Below, in pieces: positions 18,601 to 25,387 of a stretch of DNA of 64,000 nt. This DNA comes from JAGWAJ01 sp026707615. GTDB lineage: Bacteria > Acidobacteriota > Vicinamibacteria > Vicinamibacterales > UBA8438. The notes under the pieces are model-generated. The model had not been told where the DNA came from, searched no databases, and worked only from the letters and a program-made list of their open reading frames with translations. Position numbers and translations under genes: made by a program. The stretch covers positions 1,984,001-2,048,000 of the forward strand of contig CBDBMW010000012.1 of the NCBI GenBank assembly GCA_965207595.1. Direction: 5' to 3'. How positions within the stretch are numbered: position 1 is the first letter of the stretch; every line of letters begins with the position of its first letter.

Positions 18601-18700
18601 CGAGCCGTGCTCGTGCGACAACCGACGATGCGCCAATCTCGCCGAGACGTGTCACCGTGGCCTCGAACCCGGAGGCCGTCCAGTAGGGCGGGTCCGTCAT
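12623..18700 (-). CDS. druE: DruE, giant DEAH helicase with DUF1998 (Druantia)
   Basis: The protein has 2025 residues. The start at 18700 is chosen because its ATG overlaps the druH stop (ATGA). It shows Walker A TAGTGAGKT (about 127-134), the DEAH box (260-263), the SATIG motif, and a C-terminal helicase lobe with MEMGIDIPN and YRQRLGRAGRRSEP. Several CxxC clusters (WECGTC, CPDCDG, CLDCG) precede the DUF1998 region with its Cys cluster (ECAQDCENGCPACV). The last 400 residues look PLD-like (VAIYLHGATSEWDLD). This size and layout match DruE, the large helicase of the Druantia anti-phage systems. With DruH upstream the system would be type III. DrmA- and DpdJ-type helicases are alternatives but are shorter and have other partners. 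Confidence 0.8.
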   Translation of the reverse strand: MTDPPYWTASGFEATVTRLGEIGASSVVARARLASPGLNAALRRRLAARPGTADALLADPIFEAARAWKTADHSLDALAGGLLHPRLVDALDGAAEPERMSRDTVPWSHQLAAWEAARDGVGCLVTAGTGAGKTECFMVPILDDLLREPREGLLSGVRAIIVYPLNALIASQRQRLAAWTEPLADRFRFALYNGLTPEQPRQERRDELARAELGHRRAIRETPPAILVTNVTMLEYLLLRTQDRPILEGSQGRLRWIVLDEAHGYIGAQAAEMALLLRRVRAAFGVDPEQVRLMATSATIGEGADVDSNLARYTADLAGVAPDRVRVIRGRETHPDLPPAGADDPLEPDALAALTPNALWTRLAPHPRIHELRARVSDPGATFTEVAEVLFGSEGEQPRAHVQAVLDAVSRAECPQTGMQLVPWRAHIFYRALGGFWACTDPRCPHRDAELAASGAGWGFGAVWLSRRDRCECGAPAFEIVACTECGTPQLVAECTLTHDDGLVTERLRPLGTTDTDDFALDAEPDEGTGDSETVMQERWVLSPGRGGPEDVYLKLDDGTLLMNPPADGRWTRIVRVQGDSARTCCSAASTARLAEQRYGPAFFMGGVLPSGVEALARPHPEPGRPMGGRRALTFSDSRQGTARLAAKLQQDAERRLTRAFLYHAVQEDRGPKGAERERVEKQLEGLKATEDPVFQDLIEKLEEQLAGTAEPIRWSDLVNRFAEQVELRDFATAPWRGRGEGGRKMADDPRQLARMFLYRELARRPRIQNNAETMGLVRLSFPELEARARTRVPAVLDHAGINVEGWVGLALAAVDFVFRQQLATSITPDWMLPFVRPRSGRQRPSVCSRTLMQSDRPPSCRPWPGPVPDSRPTRLQRLVYRLIQGDPHSTIDQDRAEEVLEWLWSLVTSTAARDIGRGAWQLDLEHAAVVRLDTAWFCPVTRRLFGYSPADRTPYDPERRLQPVRMPRLPTANPGGPGLETREALAEWCATNTAVAALRESGLWSDLHDRAAAYPPFLRAQEHSGQIPRPVLDEYEKQFKDGRINLLNSSTTMEMGIDIPNVQLVVNANVPPSVSNYRQRLGRAGRRSEPWAFGITFCRDYPLDRTVFENPAQFIRTPVAPPSVRLDSPAVIGRHVNAWLLGAFLRRRREGFQLRASTGAFFGATDDVDHPVAEKADADAFLDALQDSGHRDALGQGLAALIRGTAFDGREAAALCDITGAHFEDLLDAWRREYRQLVERCEAAHEPEVKSALALRARRMRGEFLLGELAARGFTPAYGFPVDVVAFDHLAARIDRRATDDTHQGFGLAGSGSTRTLDIAIREYAPGAEIVLDGMVHRAEGVRPAWDANADASGLEDLQYLWECGTCRAFGLARLRPEACPDCDGQNLTIQRSLRPAGFLGGRQPHTGYENLGHVPYERPRLSASGGSWCALPDPVSGRLRVDPRGRVVTRSSGLHGHGYAICLDCGRAQAETEAGGTRLPEGIRRHVPLAIARGAEIHDGVCSGGFLHPARVLRGVRLVHEARTDVFELQLPAGTTRATGLAVAAGLREALAERLGAEADEIGAAHGPSRGSAEEPRVSAYLYDRAAGGAGLALRLAEPEWFGSCLVRACERLECAQDCENGCPACVMRPDLNFEPMDRPSGLKLAKDILRRHRLPVPFQVFGPDTGLVDGPLTAWLQRLSRAHTVSSVAIYLHGATSEWDLDAWRIEGILARLRDAGAKTRIVFPDHALTDTGMTLVRTLGLHRLASRASVAIASDLPLVGGKPVIALVSGPNESIAIAACAEAEAVPGPDWGLGAAAVLVRGDAPELPATTTIDTAKVVAASTGNARMIHARDRLDGFVGGFGRAFWKLLATAVPLTIAALKQHGVAQATYVDRYLTTPLTLRLLSEVLRAMPGAPPAGLTVQTARVSRSTRMPFAVFDSFAADSERQAVLRCLVGDAQIDVRDRQQVPHERTLALRLGDGRIVVVMLDQGFGAWRAVGTPRHEFHADPVRQARAIASARFVVRVAAGREAPIVLSERLPS

Positions 18701-21700
18701 CGGTAGGATGGCTCCATGTAGTGATGCAGCGCAGCCGGCAACGCGGCATCGAAGTAGCCCGGGTCGACCAACCGGAGGTTGATCAGCATGAGTCGTTCGT
18801 CCACATCCGGCGAGGGCCGGACGCCGGCCGCCATCTCGGCGGCGACCAGTGGGGCATCGATAAGCGACTGACGGTAATGGTGAAATCCCGACAGCCGGTC
18901 CGGACGGTTCCGCGGCGCGAGTCTTCCCACGCCGTTCGGGAGACGGTCGAAACGGCGCGCTGCCACTTGGGCTTGGCTGAACAGGAAGTCCATCGGTTCG
19001 CGGACGATGACACGGCCGAGCACTTCGGCCAGGGAAGGATCGGCCGCGACGTGTCCGATCAGACCAGCGTCCGCGAGGGCGTGGCCAACGTGTGTCGACC
19101 ACTCGGGGCGGTGGACCAGGATCCTTGCGAGGCGCCCGACGACGGCCTGCAATGCCGCCGCCTCGGCAGCCGTGCCGTCGATGTGCGGCGCCAAGCTTGA
19201 AAGCATGGATCCGTACTGGATCTTGACAGCCCTTGCGAAGGCCACGACCGGCAGTGTCGGCCAGAAGATCGGCGCCGCCGTGTCCAGGTCGAAGAGCAAA
19301 GCCAGTTCGGGTCCCCTGACGCGTAGCGCCAGTAGGACAAGAACGGCTGGGACGCGGGCGACCGCTTGTACCTGATCGAGTACGCCAGCGTCCCCGCCCC
19401 TACCGGCCGCTACGACCAGCTCCCACATCTGGGACAATTCGAGGTCCGCCGCGTCGGTCGTGTATCGCTCCCACTGCTCGGCGTAGTCCTGGATTCGCTC
19501 CTCGCGGGTGGAGGTCACCGTCTCTTGGGGGTTCCAGACCGTAGCGCGCTGGTTCTGGCCGCCGAGCCGCGATTGGATAAGCCACGGCCCGCTACTCGCT
19601 GAGAGATGATTCTTGAGATCGACCCGTGCGGGAAGTTCGATCGGTCCGATCGCGTTCCTTCCCTGCAAGTCGAGCGCGTGGAGAGTCACTGTGCGAAGCG
19701 CGCCGAACTCAGCAGCGAGGGCCGTTTCCGGTACGTTGGGTGCGTCGCGAGCAAGACCCGCGTGGAAGACGCCGTCCGTAATGCCCGCTACGCCCTCATA
19801 GCGCCGGATCCGAAGGCGTGCGCTCTCCCTCCCGGCTACTACGACACATGCGTTGACCTGTGCATCCGGGTCGCCCTGCGCCAGCATCGCGCGGACCAGT
19901 GACTCCCGGCTCGCAAGCGACACGTCGCCGTGTACCCGGATCGAGATCGGTTGAGGGCCGCTCATCCTCAGTTGCAGGTCACCGAACTGGCCGGGGGGAA
20001 CCACGGCCCGCCAACCGTCGAGGGCATCGACCGACAGAGGCCGATCATCCTCCAGACGTTGGCCGTCCGGGTCGAGCACCATTCCCGTCCGGGTCGGCCA
20101 CGGGGCCTCAAGTTCGATGGATCGCCCGGTGCTAGGTTCGGACAGCCGCAGCCGGACCACCCCCGGGGACCTTCCCGATATCCGGAGCGTCAACCTCACG
20201 GTCGTACCGGTTCGTGTCCCGCCAGTTTCTTCAATGCCAGCGTGGAGTCTGACGTTCCATTTCGGATCGATCCCGGTCCCCGTCAGCGTTACCTCACCGG
20301 GGTCCGTCTCTTCCAGCGCGAATCCTACGGCTTCAGGCAGGCGCACGAGACGGCAGTGCGCCAAGGCTTCGCCGTCGCGTACCCATTCGACGACCTCAGA
20401 GCATAGGGTACGTCCAGCCGTGCGCCGCAGGGCGCGGTCGGGGAGCCGGGCCACCGGGGCCGCGCCGATCTGGCCATGGAACTCCACATCGCCCCGATGG
20501 ACGGGAATGGCGGCGGCGAGTTGCCACCCGGGCAGTGCCGGGCCGTACGCGAGAAGTCGGGCGTTCGGTGACTCCTCATCAGTTTCTGTCCGGATTGCGA
20601 AGCGTCGATCGCCCAACCGCACCTCACCTGCACCCGAGACGCGCCAGAGCCATCCGTGCGGCGCCTGCTCCATCTCCTCGAGACGCACGCCGTCGTCGGC
20701 GCTGGGCTCGATGTCGTGGGGTCCGAGCAGCCAGAGGCAAGTGCCACGCGTGCGGCCTCGTCCCGCATGCGGCACGAGGCGCGTCGCGCCGGCACCCTCG
20801 CCCGGATCCGCGGCGCGCCATAGGCCCGGAGCCTCGCTCGCGGTTGGCAGCCCGGGCTCGATGACGGCGTGGCCCTTTCCGTGGCCGTCGCTGAACGCTG
20901 CTAGCACGAATGGTCTCTCCGGGGGCCACCGCGCGGTTGCGCGTGTCGCGGGGCCGACGCGACTGAGCTGCCAGCCGTCCACCTCGGGAGTGGCGATGAA
21001 GCGGATCGCACCTAAGTCTCGAGCACCCGTGGGTAGCAGAAGGAGCCGAAGACCCTGCGCGCTGGGCCAATGCGCGGCCGGCAGCCATCCGGCTTCTGCT
21101 AGGACTAGGTAGGTGTGCCAGCTACCGTCGGTGTCTTGCCGCAGTTCGCGCTGGCACAGTGAGCCGGCCGTCTCCGACGGCTTGCGGCGCGCAGCGCGCA
21201 GCGCGGGTCGGATCAGGCTCTCCGCGATCGCGGGCGTCATGCGAAGCGGCAGTTTCTTGAACCAGTCCGGCCGGTGACGGTTGAGCCATGCCTCCGCAGC
21301 GGCTTGGGGCAAGTCCGCCGGCAGGTCGGCGCGAAACGCAGCCAGGACAACTGCAAGCTCCGCAAGCAGTTGTTGGACTTCTTCAGTCCGGAATGTCTGT
21401 GGTAGCCGCTCGACCCACCGAGCTGCAATCGGCTGGGCCCAAGGCTCCGCCTCGGATCCGCCCTCGGCCTCAATGTCGCCGAGTACGCCCATGACCACGT
21501 TACGGTACAGTCCAGCGTCGGCGAGGAGCGCCTCCGGGATCCCGCCCTCCGCCATCAGACTGTAGAGGTAGAGGTGGATGCCCGCCCGAGTTTGCCGAAC
21601 GCTACGGCCCCACCATCGGAGTCCGCTCTCGGTGAGCTGCCTGCCGGTGGTTTGGTCCTCGGGTGGCAACCCGAGTGGCTCGAGGACGAACGCCCATTTC

Positions 21701-21915
21701 AGCGCTCCGCCTTGAAATCGCGCCCGGATGTGTTCGGCGGCCCAGAAAACGAACGGCGGCGCGGCTACATCCGGGCGGCCGCCTGCAAGGATGTGCGATG
21801 CTAGAGCACTCTCGAGCTCAGCGAACGCGTCGGGCGAGATCGTGTACTGATGGAGCGGTTGCCCCTCCGTAGGCTGCAGCCCGAGCTTATCTAGGAGCCT
21901 CTCTGCCCATCGCAT
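18697..21915 (-). CDS. druH: DruH-like protein (STY4851/ECs_5259 type), Druantia III partner
   Basis: This protein of 1072 residues has no recognised enzymatic motif. The first third is helical (LYSLMAEGGIPEALLADAG), the middle is a long beta-rich region, and the C-terminal 250 residues are helical and Trp/Arg-rich, ending in NLRLVDPGYFDAAL and HHYMEPSYR. Size, lack of a known domain and strict coupling to a DruE-type helicase fit DruH of type III Druantia. The ATG at 21915 has an AGGAGG about 15 bp upstream and a closer CAGGA. Its role in defence is known only genetically. The assignment rests on overall character and gene pairing, not on an alignment. Confidence 0.7.
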   Translation of the reverse strand: MRWAERLLDKLGLQPTEGQPLHQYTISPDAFAELESALASHILAGGRPDVAAPPFVFWAAEHIRARFQGGALKWAFVLEPLGLPPEDQTTGRQLTESGLRWWGRSVRQTRAGIHLYLYSLMAEGGIPEALLADAGLYRNVVMGVLGDIEAEGGSEAEPWAQPIAARWVERLPQTFRTEEVQQLLAELAVVLAAFRADLPADLPQAAAEAWLNRHRPDWFKKLPLRMTPAIAESLIRPALRAARRKPSETAGSLCQRELRQDTDGSWHTYLVLAEAGWLPAAHWPSAQGLRLLLLPTGARDLGAIRFIATPEVDGWQLSRVGPATRATARWPPERPFVLAAFSDGHGKGHAVIEPGLPTASEAPGLWRAADPGEGAGATRLVPHAGRGRTRGTCLWLLGPHDIEPSADDGVRLEEMEQAPHGWLWRVSGAGEVRLGDRRFAIRTETDEESPNARLLAYGPALPGWQLAAAIPVHRGDVEFHGQIGAAPVARLPDRALRRTAGRTLCSEVVEWVRDGEALAHCRLVRLPEAVGFALEETDPGEVTLTGTGIDPKWNVRLHAGIEETGGTRTGTTVRLTLRISGRSPGVVRLRLSEPSTGRSIELEAPWPTRTGMVLDPDGQRLEDDRPLSVDALDGWRAVVPPGQFGDLQLRMSGPQPISIRVHGDVSLASRESLVRAMLAQGDPDAQVNACVVVAGRESARLRIRRYEGVAGITDGVFHAGLARDAPNVPETALAAEFGALRTVTLHALDLQGRNAIGPIELPARVDLKNHLSASSGPWLIQSRLGGQNQRATVWNPQETVTSTREERIQDYAEQWERYTTDAADLELSQMWELVVAAGRGGDAGVLDQVQAVARVPAVLVLLALRVRGPELALLFDLDTAAPIFWPTLPVVAFARAVKIQYGSMLSSLAPHIDGTAAEAAALQAVVGRLARILVHRPEWSTHVGHALADAGLIGHVAADPSLAEVLGRVIVREPMDFLFSQAQVAARRFDRLPNGVGRLAPRNRPDRLSGFHHYRQSLIDAPLVAAEMAAGVRPSPDVDERLMLINLRLVDPGYFDAALPAALHHYMEPSYR

Positions 21916-23036
21916 GATCCTGCCAGTCTACCTCCTGACGCTCGATCGATCTGACTCGCGGTCCAGGTGCCACCGTGGATATCTGCACGGCACTCTGCCG
22001 TGAGACACCCGCCGCGAAGGTGGCACCACCCGATCGCACGGTTTGAACTGGTCGTTCCGGGACCAAGCGGCCGACCGACCCTCCGCTCGACGTGGTCGAG
22101 GCTGAACGACCTCCGGAGAACGGCCTTGGTCAGCACGGGGGGGTACGGACCCTGTGCCCGGCGGGAGTGGGGAGAATCGGGCGCGCCGTGCGCGGTAACG
22201 AAGACCAAAGCCCAAGCAGGGAAGAGCACACACGACGACAGCCGGAACGACGCTGGTGGCGCGTGGCGGGCGCTGGCGCTCTGAGGCCCTACTCGCGGCA
22301 CGCGAGTCCGCGCCGGGCGAATGACGCCCATCACGGACCGCGAGCTCGAACGTCGCCGCGGGCAGAACATGCCATCCTCCGCGCGCCGAGAGAACGCGTC
22401 TTGCCAGACGGCCGGACGACGCCGAGAGGTCCTCTTGGAACGAGTTTCCGAACACAGGCCGCCGGAGGCCCTCGTGGAACGAAGTCCGAACGCTGGCCGG
22501 CCGCATGGATGACAACTACCTGCTGCCGAGCGAGCACGGTGCCGCCGAGGCCGGGTGCGAAACACGACGGCGGCGTGATGGGCGAGGTCCGCCTGGTTCG
22601 TGGAACGAGATCGGCCGGCCGGCCGGGCGAGGGCGAGCGCGGCGCCGGGTTCCCGCTCCGCAGCCCAACGGTCGAGGTCCTCGACGCGGGGCACACGCTC
22701 GGCGACGGCACGCGGTTCGTTTTGATGCGGAGCGGCAAGCCGATCGCCGCCGCCTCGACGCCGCCGAAGATGCGCCAGCACCACGAGGTCGCAGCCGTGG
22801 CGCGCGGGTTGTCCATGCCCACTGAACCTCGCACCGTTCATCCCGAAGTCGCGAGGAGGTCGCGGAGTTCGGGTTCGACGCCGATCTGGAAAGCGTCTGC
22901 ACGAAGCACGACATGACATAGCAGGACGCGCGGAAGACGCCGTTCGCTCGACCGAACAGGAAGTCCTGGACTTCATCGCCAGCCTTCCCCGCCCCCCTTT
23001 GCCGGTGCGCTGATTGCTGACCGCGGTACCGGGCAG
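21916..23036. other. Gene-poor stretch with decayed coding traces
   Basis: No intact gene is supported in these 1.1 kb. From about 22650 the + strand shows plausible protein pieces broken by frame changes, for example VEVLDAGHTLGDGTRFVLMR near 22680 and STEQEVLDFIASLPRPP near 22960. They lead into the MobC relic, so the right part looks like a decayed mobilisation or plasmid gene. The left part (21916-22600) shows no recognisable coding trace and may contain the druHE promoter. Confidence 0.5.
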
Positions 23037-23290
23037 ATCCACCCGCACGTCTCGCTGGCCGAGCTCGCCGCGTGGAGGCCAAGCCGAGGCGGCCGGCGTG
23101 CTGCGGTCCGACCTGCTGCGCTAAGCGATAACACCTGGACCGCGGCAGCGGCCGAGGTGGAGCGCGAGCGCACCCGGCAACGCGCCCGCATAGGCAACAA
23201 CCTGAGGCTGATCGCCCGTTGGGCCAACACTTGCGCCGACGGGGCCGACGCCGTCGAGGTCATCGCCCTCCGGATCGTCATCGAGCGAGG
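23037..23290 (+). pseudogene. MobC-like mobilisation protein remnant
   Basis: Three adjoining pieces in different frames rebuild a MobC-type relaxosome protein: HPHVSLAELAAW, then AAGVLRSDLLR, then TWTAAAAEVERERTRQRARI followed by GNNLRLIARWANT. The last is the diagnostic segment of bacterial mobilisation proteins (family PF05713 type). At least one frame change and a stop separate the pieces, and there is no usable start, so it is broken. It suggests that a mobilisable element once inserted beside the Druantia operon. It ends next to the 3' end of the convergent PQQ dehydrogenase gene. Confidence 0.6.
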
Positions 23291-23303
23291 GAACCCGCGC
23301 CCG

Positions 23304-25106
23304 TCAGGGCAGCGCAAACACGAACAGGTTGTTCCCCGCACTCGGCCGCAGCTCCGGCGTCAGCCCGGTGAAGTGCGACGACGTGCCCCCCGAGCCGGTG
23401 CTCACCGCCACGAACTGGCGTCCGTCGACGGCGTAGGTAATCGGGAAGCCCGTCACCGCGGAGCCGAGGTTGATCTCCCAGAGGATCTCGCCGGTCACCT
23501 GGTCGAAGGCGCGGAAGCGGCCGTTGACGTCGCCGCCGAAGAGGAGGCCGCCGCCGGTCGCGACGAGGGACATCGTCGCCGCGCGCTGCTCGTGGAGCCA
23601 GACGGTGGCGCCGGTCTCGGCGGAGATCGCGCGGACCGTGCCGGCGTTGTCGGTGCCCGGCGCGAGCTGATGGCGGTAGGCGATGCCGTAGAGCTCCGAG
23701 CGGCTCTCGTTGCGCTCGGCGGGCGGGGCATCCTCGGGGAAGTTGCGCGTCGCCATCATGCGCGCGCAGGTGTTGCGGAGCGGCATGTACATCGTGTTGG
23801 TCAGCGGGCTGTAGGCGCCGGCCTCCCAGTCCTTGCCGCCGTTCCAGGTGGGGCAGGCAAAGACCTGCTGGCCGACCGCGGTGAAGGTGACCTCGGCGTT
23901 CTCGGTCACCGCGCCGGTGGCCCCGTCGATGCCGCTGATGACGTTCTGGGTGACGGTCGGCGTGGCCCACAGGAACTCGCCCGTCGCGCGGTCGAGGGTG
24001 TAGACGACGCCGGTCTTGCCGGGGATGCCGGTGACGACCTGGCGCAACTCGCCCGCCCGCAGCCGGGGGTTGATCCAGCTCACCTGCGACGGGTCCGGGG
24101 CCACCGCGGTGTCGACGAGGATGCGCTCGAAGGGATGGTCGAGGTCCCAGTGGTCGTTCAGATGCTGGTAGTACCAGCGGATCTCGCCGGTGCCGGCTTC
24201 GAGGGCCAGCGTGGAGTTGTGGTAGAGGTGCTCGAGGTCGACTCCGCCGAGAAAGAACTTCGGCGCCGGGGAGGTGACCGACGTGCCGACGTAGATGAGG
24301 TCCAGCGCGGGGTCGTAGCTCGGGACCATCCAGGCGCCGACGTGCGAGCGCTCCTCGAACGGCACGCTGCCCCAGCTCTCGTCGCCCGGCTCGCCGGGCC
24401 CCGGGATGAGTCGCCGCCGCCATACCTCCTCGCCCGTGAGCGCGTCGTGGGCGACGACCACGCACGCCTCGGGCCCGCCCCGCGGCAGGCAGCTCCGGCC
24501 GGAGACGGCCTTCCCGCCCGCGATGATCGGCCCCGCGCCCTGCATCGCCGCGTTCTCGCGGAAGTCGAGCACCTGGGTCTCCCACACCATCTCGCCGGTC
24601 TCGGCGTCGAGGGCGAAGACGTGGGTGTCGACGCTCGTGTCGATGATGAGGCGGTCGTAGATGGCGATGTTGCGGTTGTTGGTCGTCAGCGCGCCCAGCA
24701 GGTACTCGCCGACGTCGTCCGGCACGTCGCGCCGGTGCTCCCAGACGAGGTCGCCGGTGACTGCGTCGATGGCCTGGATGACGTCGTTGGGGTTCGGCAT
24801 GTACAGCACCCCGCGGTAGGCGAGCGGCGTGCCCGACTGGAATCCCTCGGTGAGCCCTCGTGTCCACACCATGCGCAGATCGCCGACGTTGTCGCGGTCG
24901 ATCTGGTCGAGCGGGCTGTAGCCCCACCCGTCGGTCGTCCGCCGCCACGTCAGCCAGTCCTCGGGCGCCGGCGCCTGCAGCATGGCATCGGTGACCGGCA
25001 CGAACTCGCCGGCGGGCTGTGCGTCTGCCGGCGCACCCGAACCGAGGACCAGCGCCGTCATCCCGATCGCCGATACGCTCCGCCACATGGAACACCTGCT
25101 CTTCAT
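23304..25106 (-). CDS. PQQ-dependent alcohol dehydrogenase (quinoprotein)
   Basis: The 600 residues have a signal peptide ending near PADAQ (start ATG at 25106, or the ATG at 25088 with a closer AGGTG). The mature protein is an eight-bladed propeller of tryptophan-docking repeats (VWTRGLTEGFQSGTPLAYRG, GDLVWEHRRD, GEMVWETQV, GEIRWYYQ, GEILWEINLG). It includes the PQQ-binding Cys-containing loop and a GKTGVVYTLDRATGEFLWA blade. The C-terminal cytochrome c domain of type II enzymes is absent, so electrons must go to a separate cytochrome. It oxidises alcohols or polyols in the periplasm. A truncated paralogue of its last 160 residues lies at 38136-38630. Confidence 0.9.
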   Translation of the reverse strand: MKSRCSMWRSVSAIGMTALVLGSGAPADAQPAGEFVPVTDAMLQAPAPEDWLTWRRTTDGWGYSPLDQIDRDNVGDLRMVWTRGLTEGFQSGTPLAYRGVLYMPNPNDVIQAIDAVTGDLVWEHRRDVPDDVGEYLLGALTTNNRNIAIYDRLIIDTSVDTHVFALDAETGEMVWETQVLDFRENAAMQGAGPIIAGGKAVSGRSCLPRGGPEACVVVAHDALTGEEVWRRRLIPGPGEPGDESWGSVPFEERSHVGAWMVPSYDPALDLIYVGTSVTSPAPKFFLGGVDLEHLYHNSTLALEAGTGEIRWYYQHLNDHWDLDHPFERILVDTAVAPDPSQVSWINPRLRAGELRQVVTGIPGKTGVVYTLDRATGEFLWATPTVTQNVISGIDGATGAVTENAEVTFTAVGQQVFACPTWNGGKDWEAGAYSPLTNTMYMPLRNTCARMMATRNFPEDAPPAERNESRSELYGIAYRHQLAPGTDNAGTVRAISAETGATVWLHEQRAATMSLVATGGGLLFGGDVNGRFRAFDQVTGEILWEINLGSAVTGFPITYAVDGRQFVAVSTGSGGTSSHFTGLTPELRPSAGNNLFVFALP

Positions 25107-25173
25107 CGTCAGTTCCCGTTCCTTCCCATCCGAAGCCGCGGCATCGTTTCTCGAGCAACCAACCGGCACGAGT

Positions 25174-25383
25174 CTAGGAGCTTGCGCCGCAAAACGCCAA
25201 CGGAGTGCGTGCCGCGGCGCAAGCTCCTAGGCCGGTGGGGGCTGGGGCCGACCCGGAGCCTGCGACGGGTTGGCGGCGCTAGGAGCTTGCGCCGCAAAAC
25301 GCCAACGGAGTGCGTGCCGCGGCGCAAGCTCCTAGGCCGGTGGGGGCTGGGGCCGACCCGGAGCCTGCGACGGGTTGGCGGCG
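25174..25383. repeat. Two identical 105-bp tandem units with a 17-bp hairpin
   Basis: Units 25174-25278 and 25279-25383 are identical. Each opens with a perfect 17-bp inverted repeat (CTAGGAGCTTGCGCCGC and its complement, 23-nt loop), followed by 48 bp of G-rich spacer. A third unit at 27137-27241 was in tandem with them before the IS inserted. The array lies 70 bp upstream of the PQQ dehydrogenase start. Confidence 0.9.
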
Positions 25384-25387
25384 CTAG

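Noticed and set aside
21891..23048. 385-codon reverse frame upstream of druH
   Set aside because: Composition is Arg/Pro/Ser low-complexity, it overlaps druH and the + strand mobilisation relic, and has no motif.
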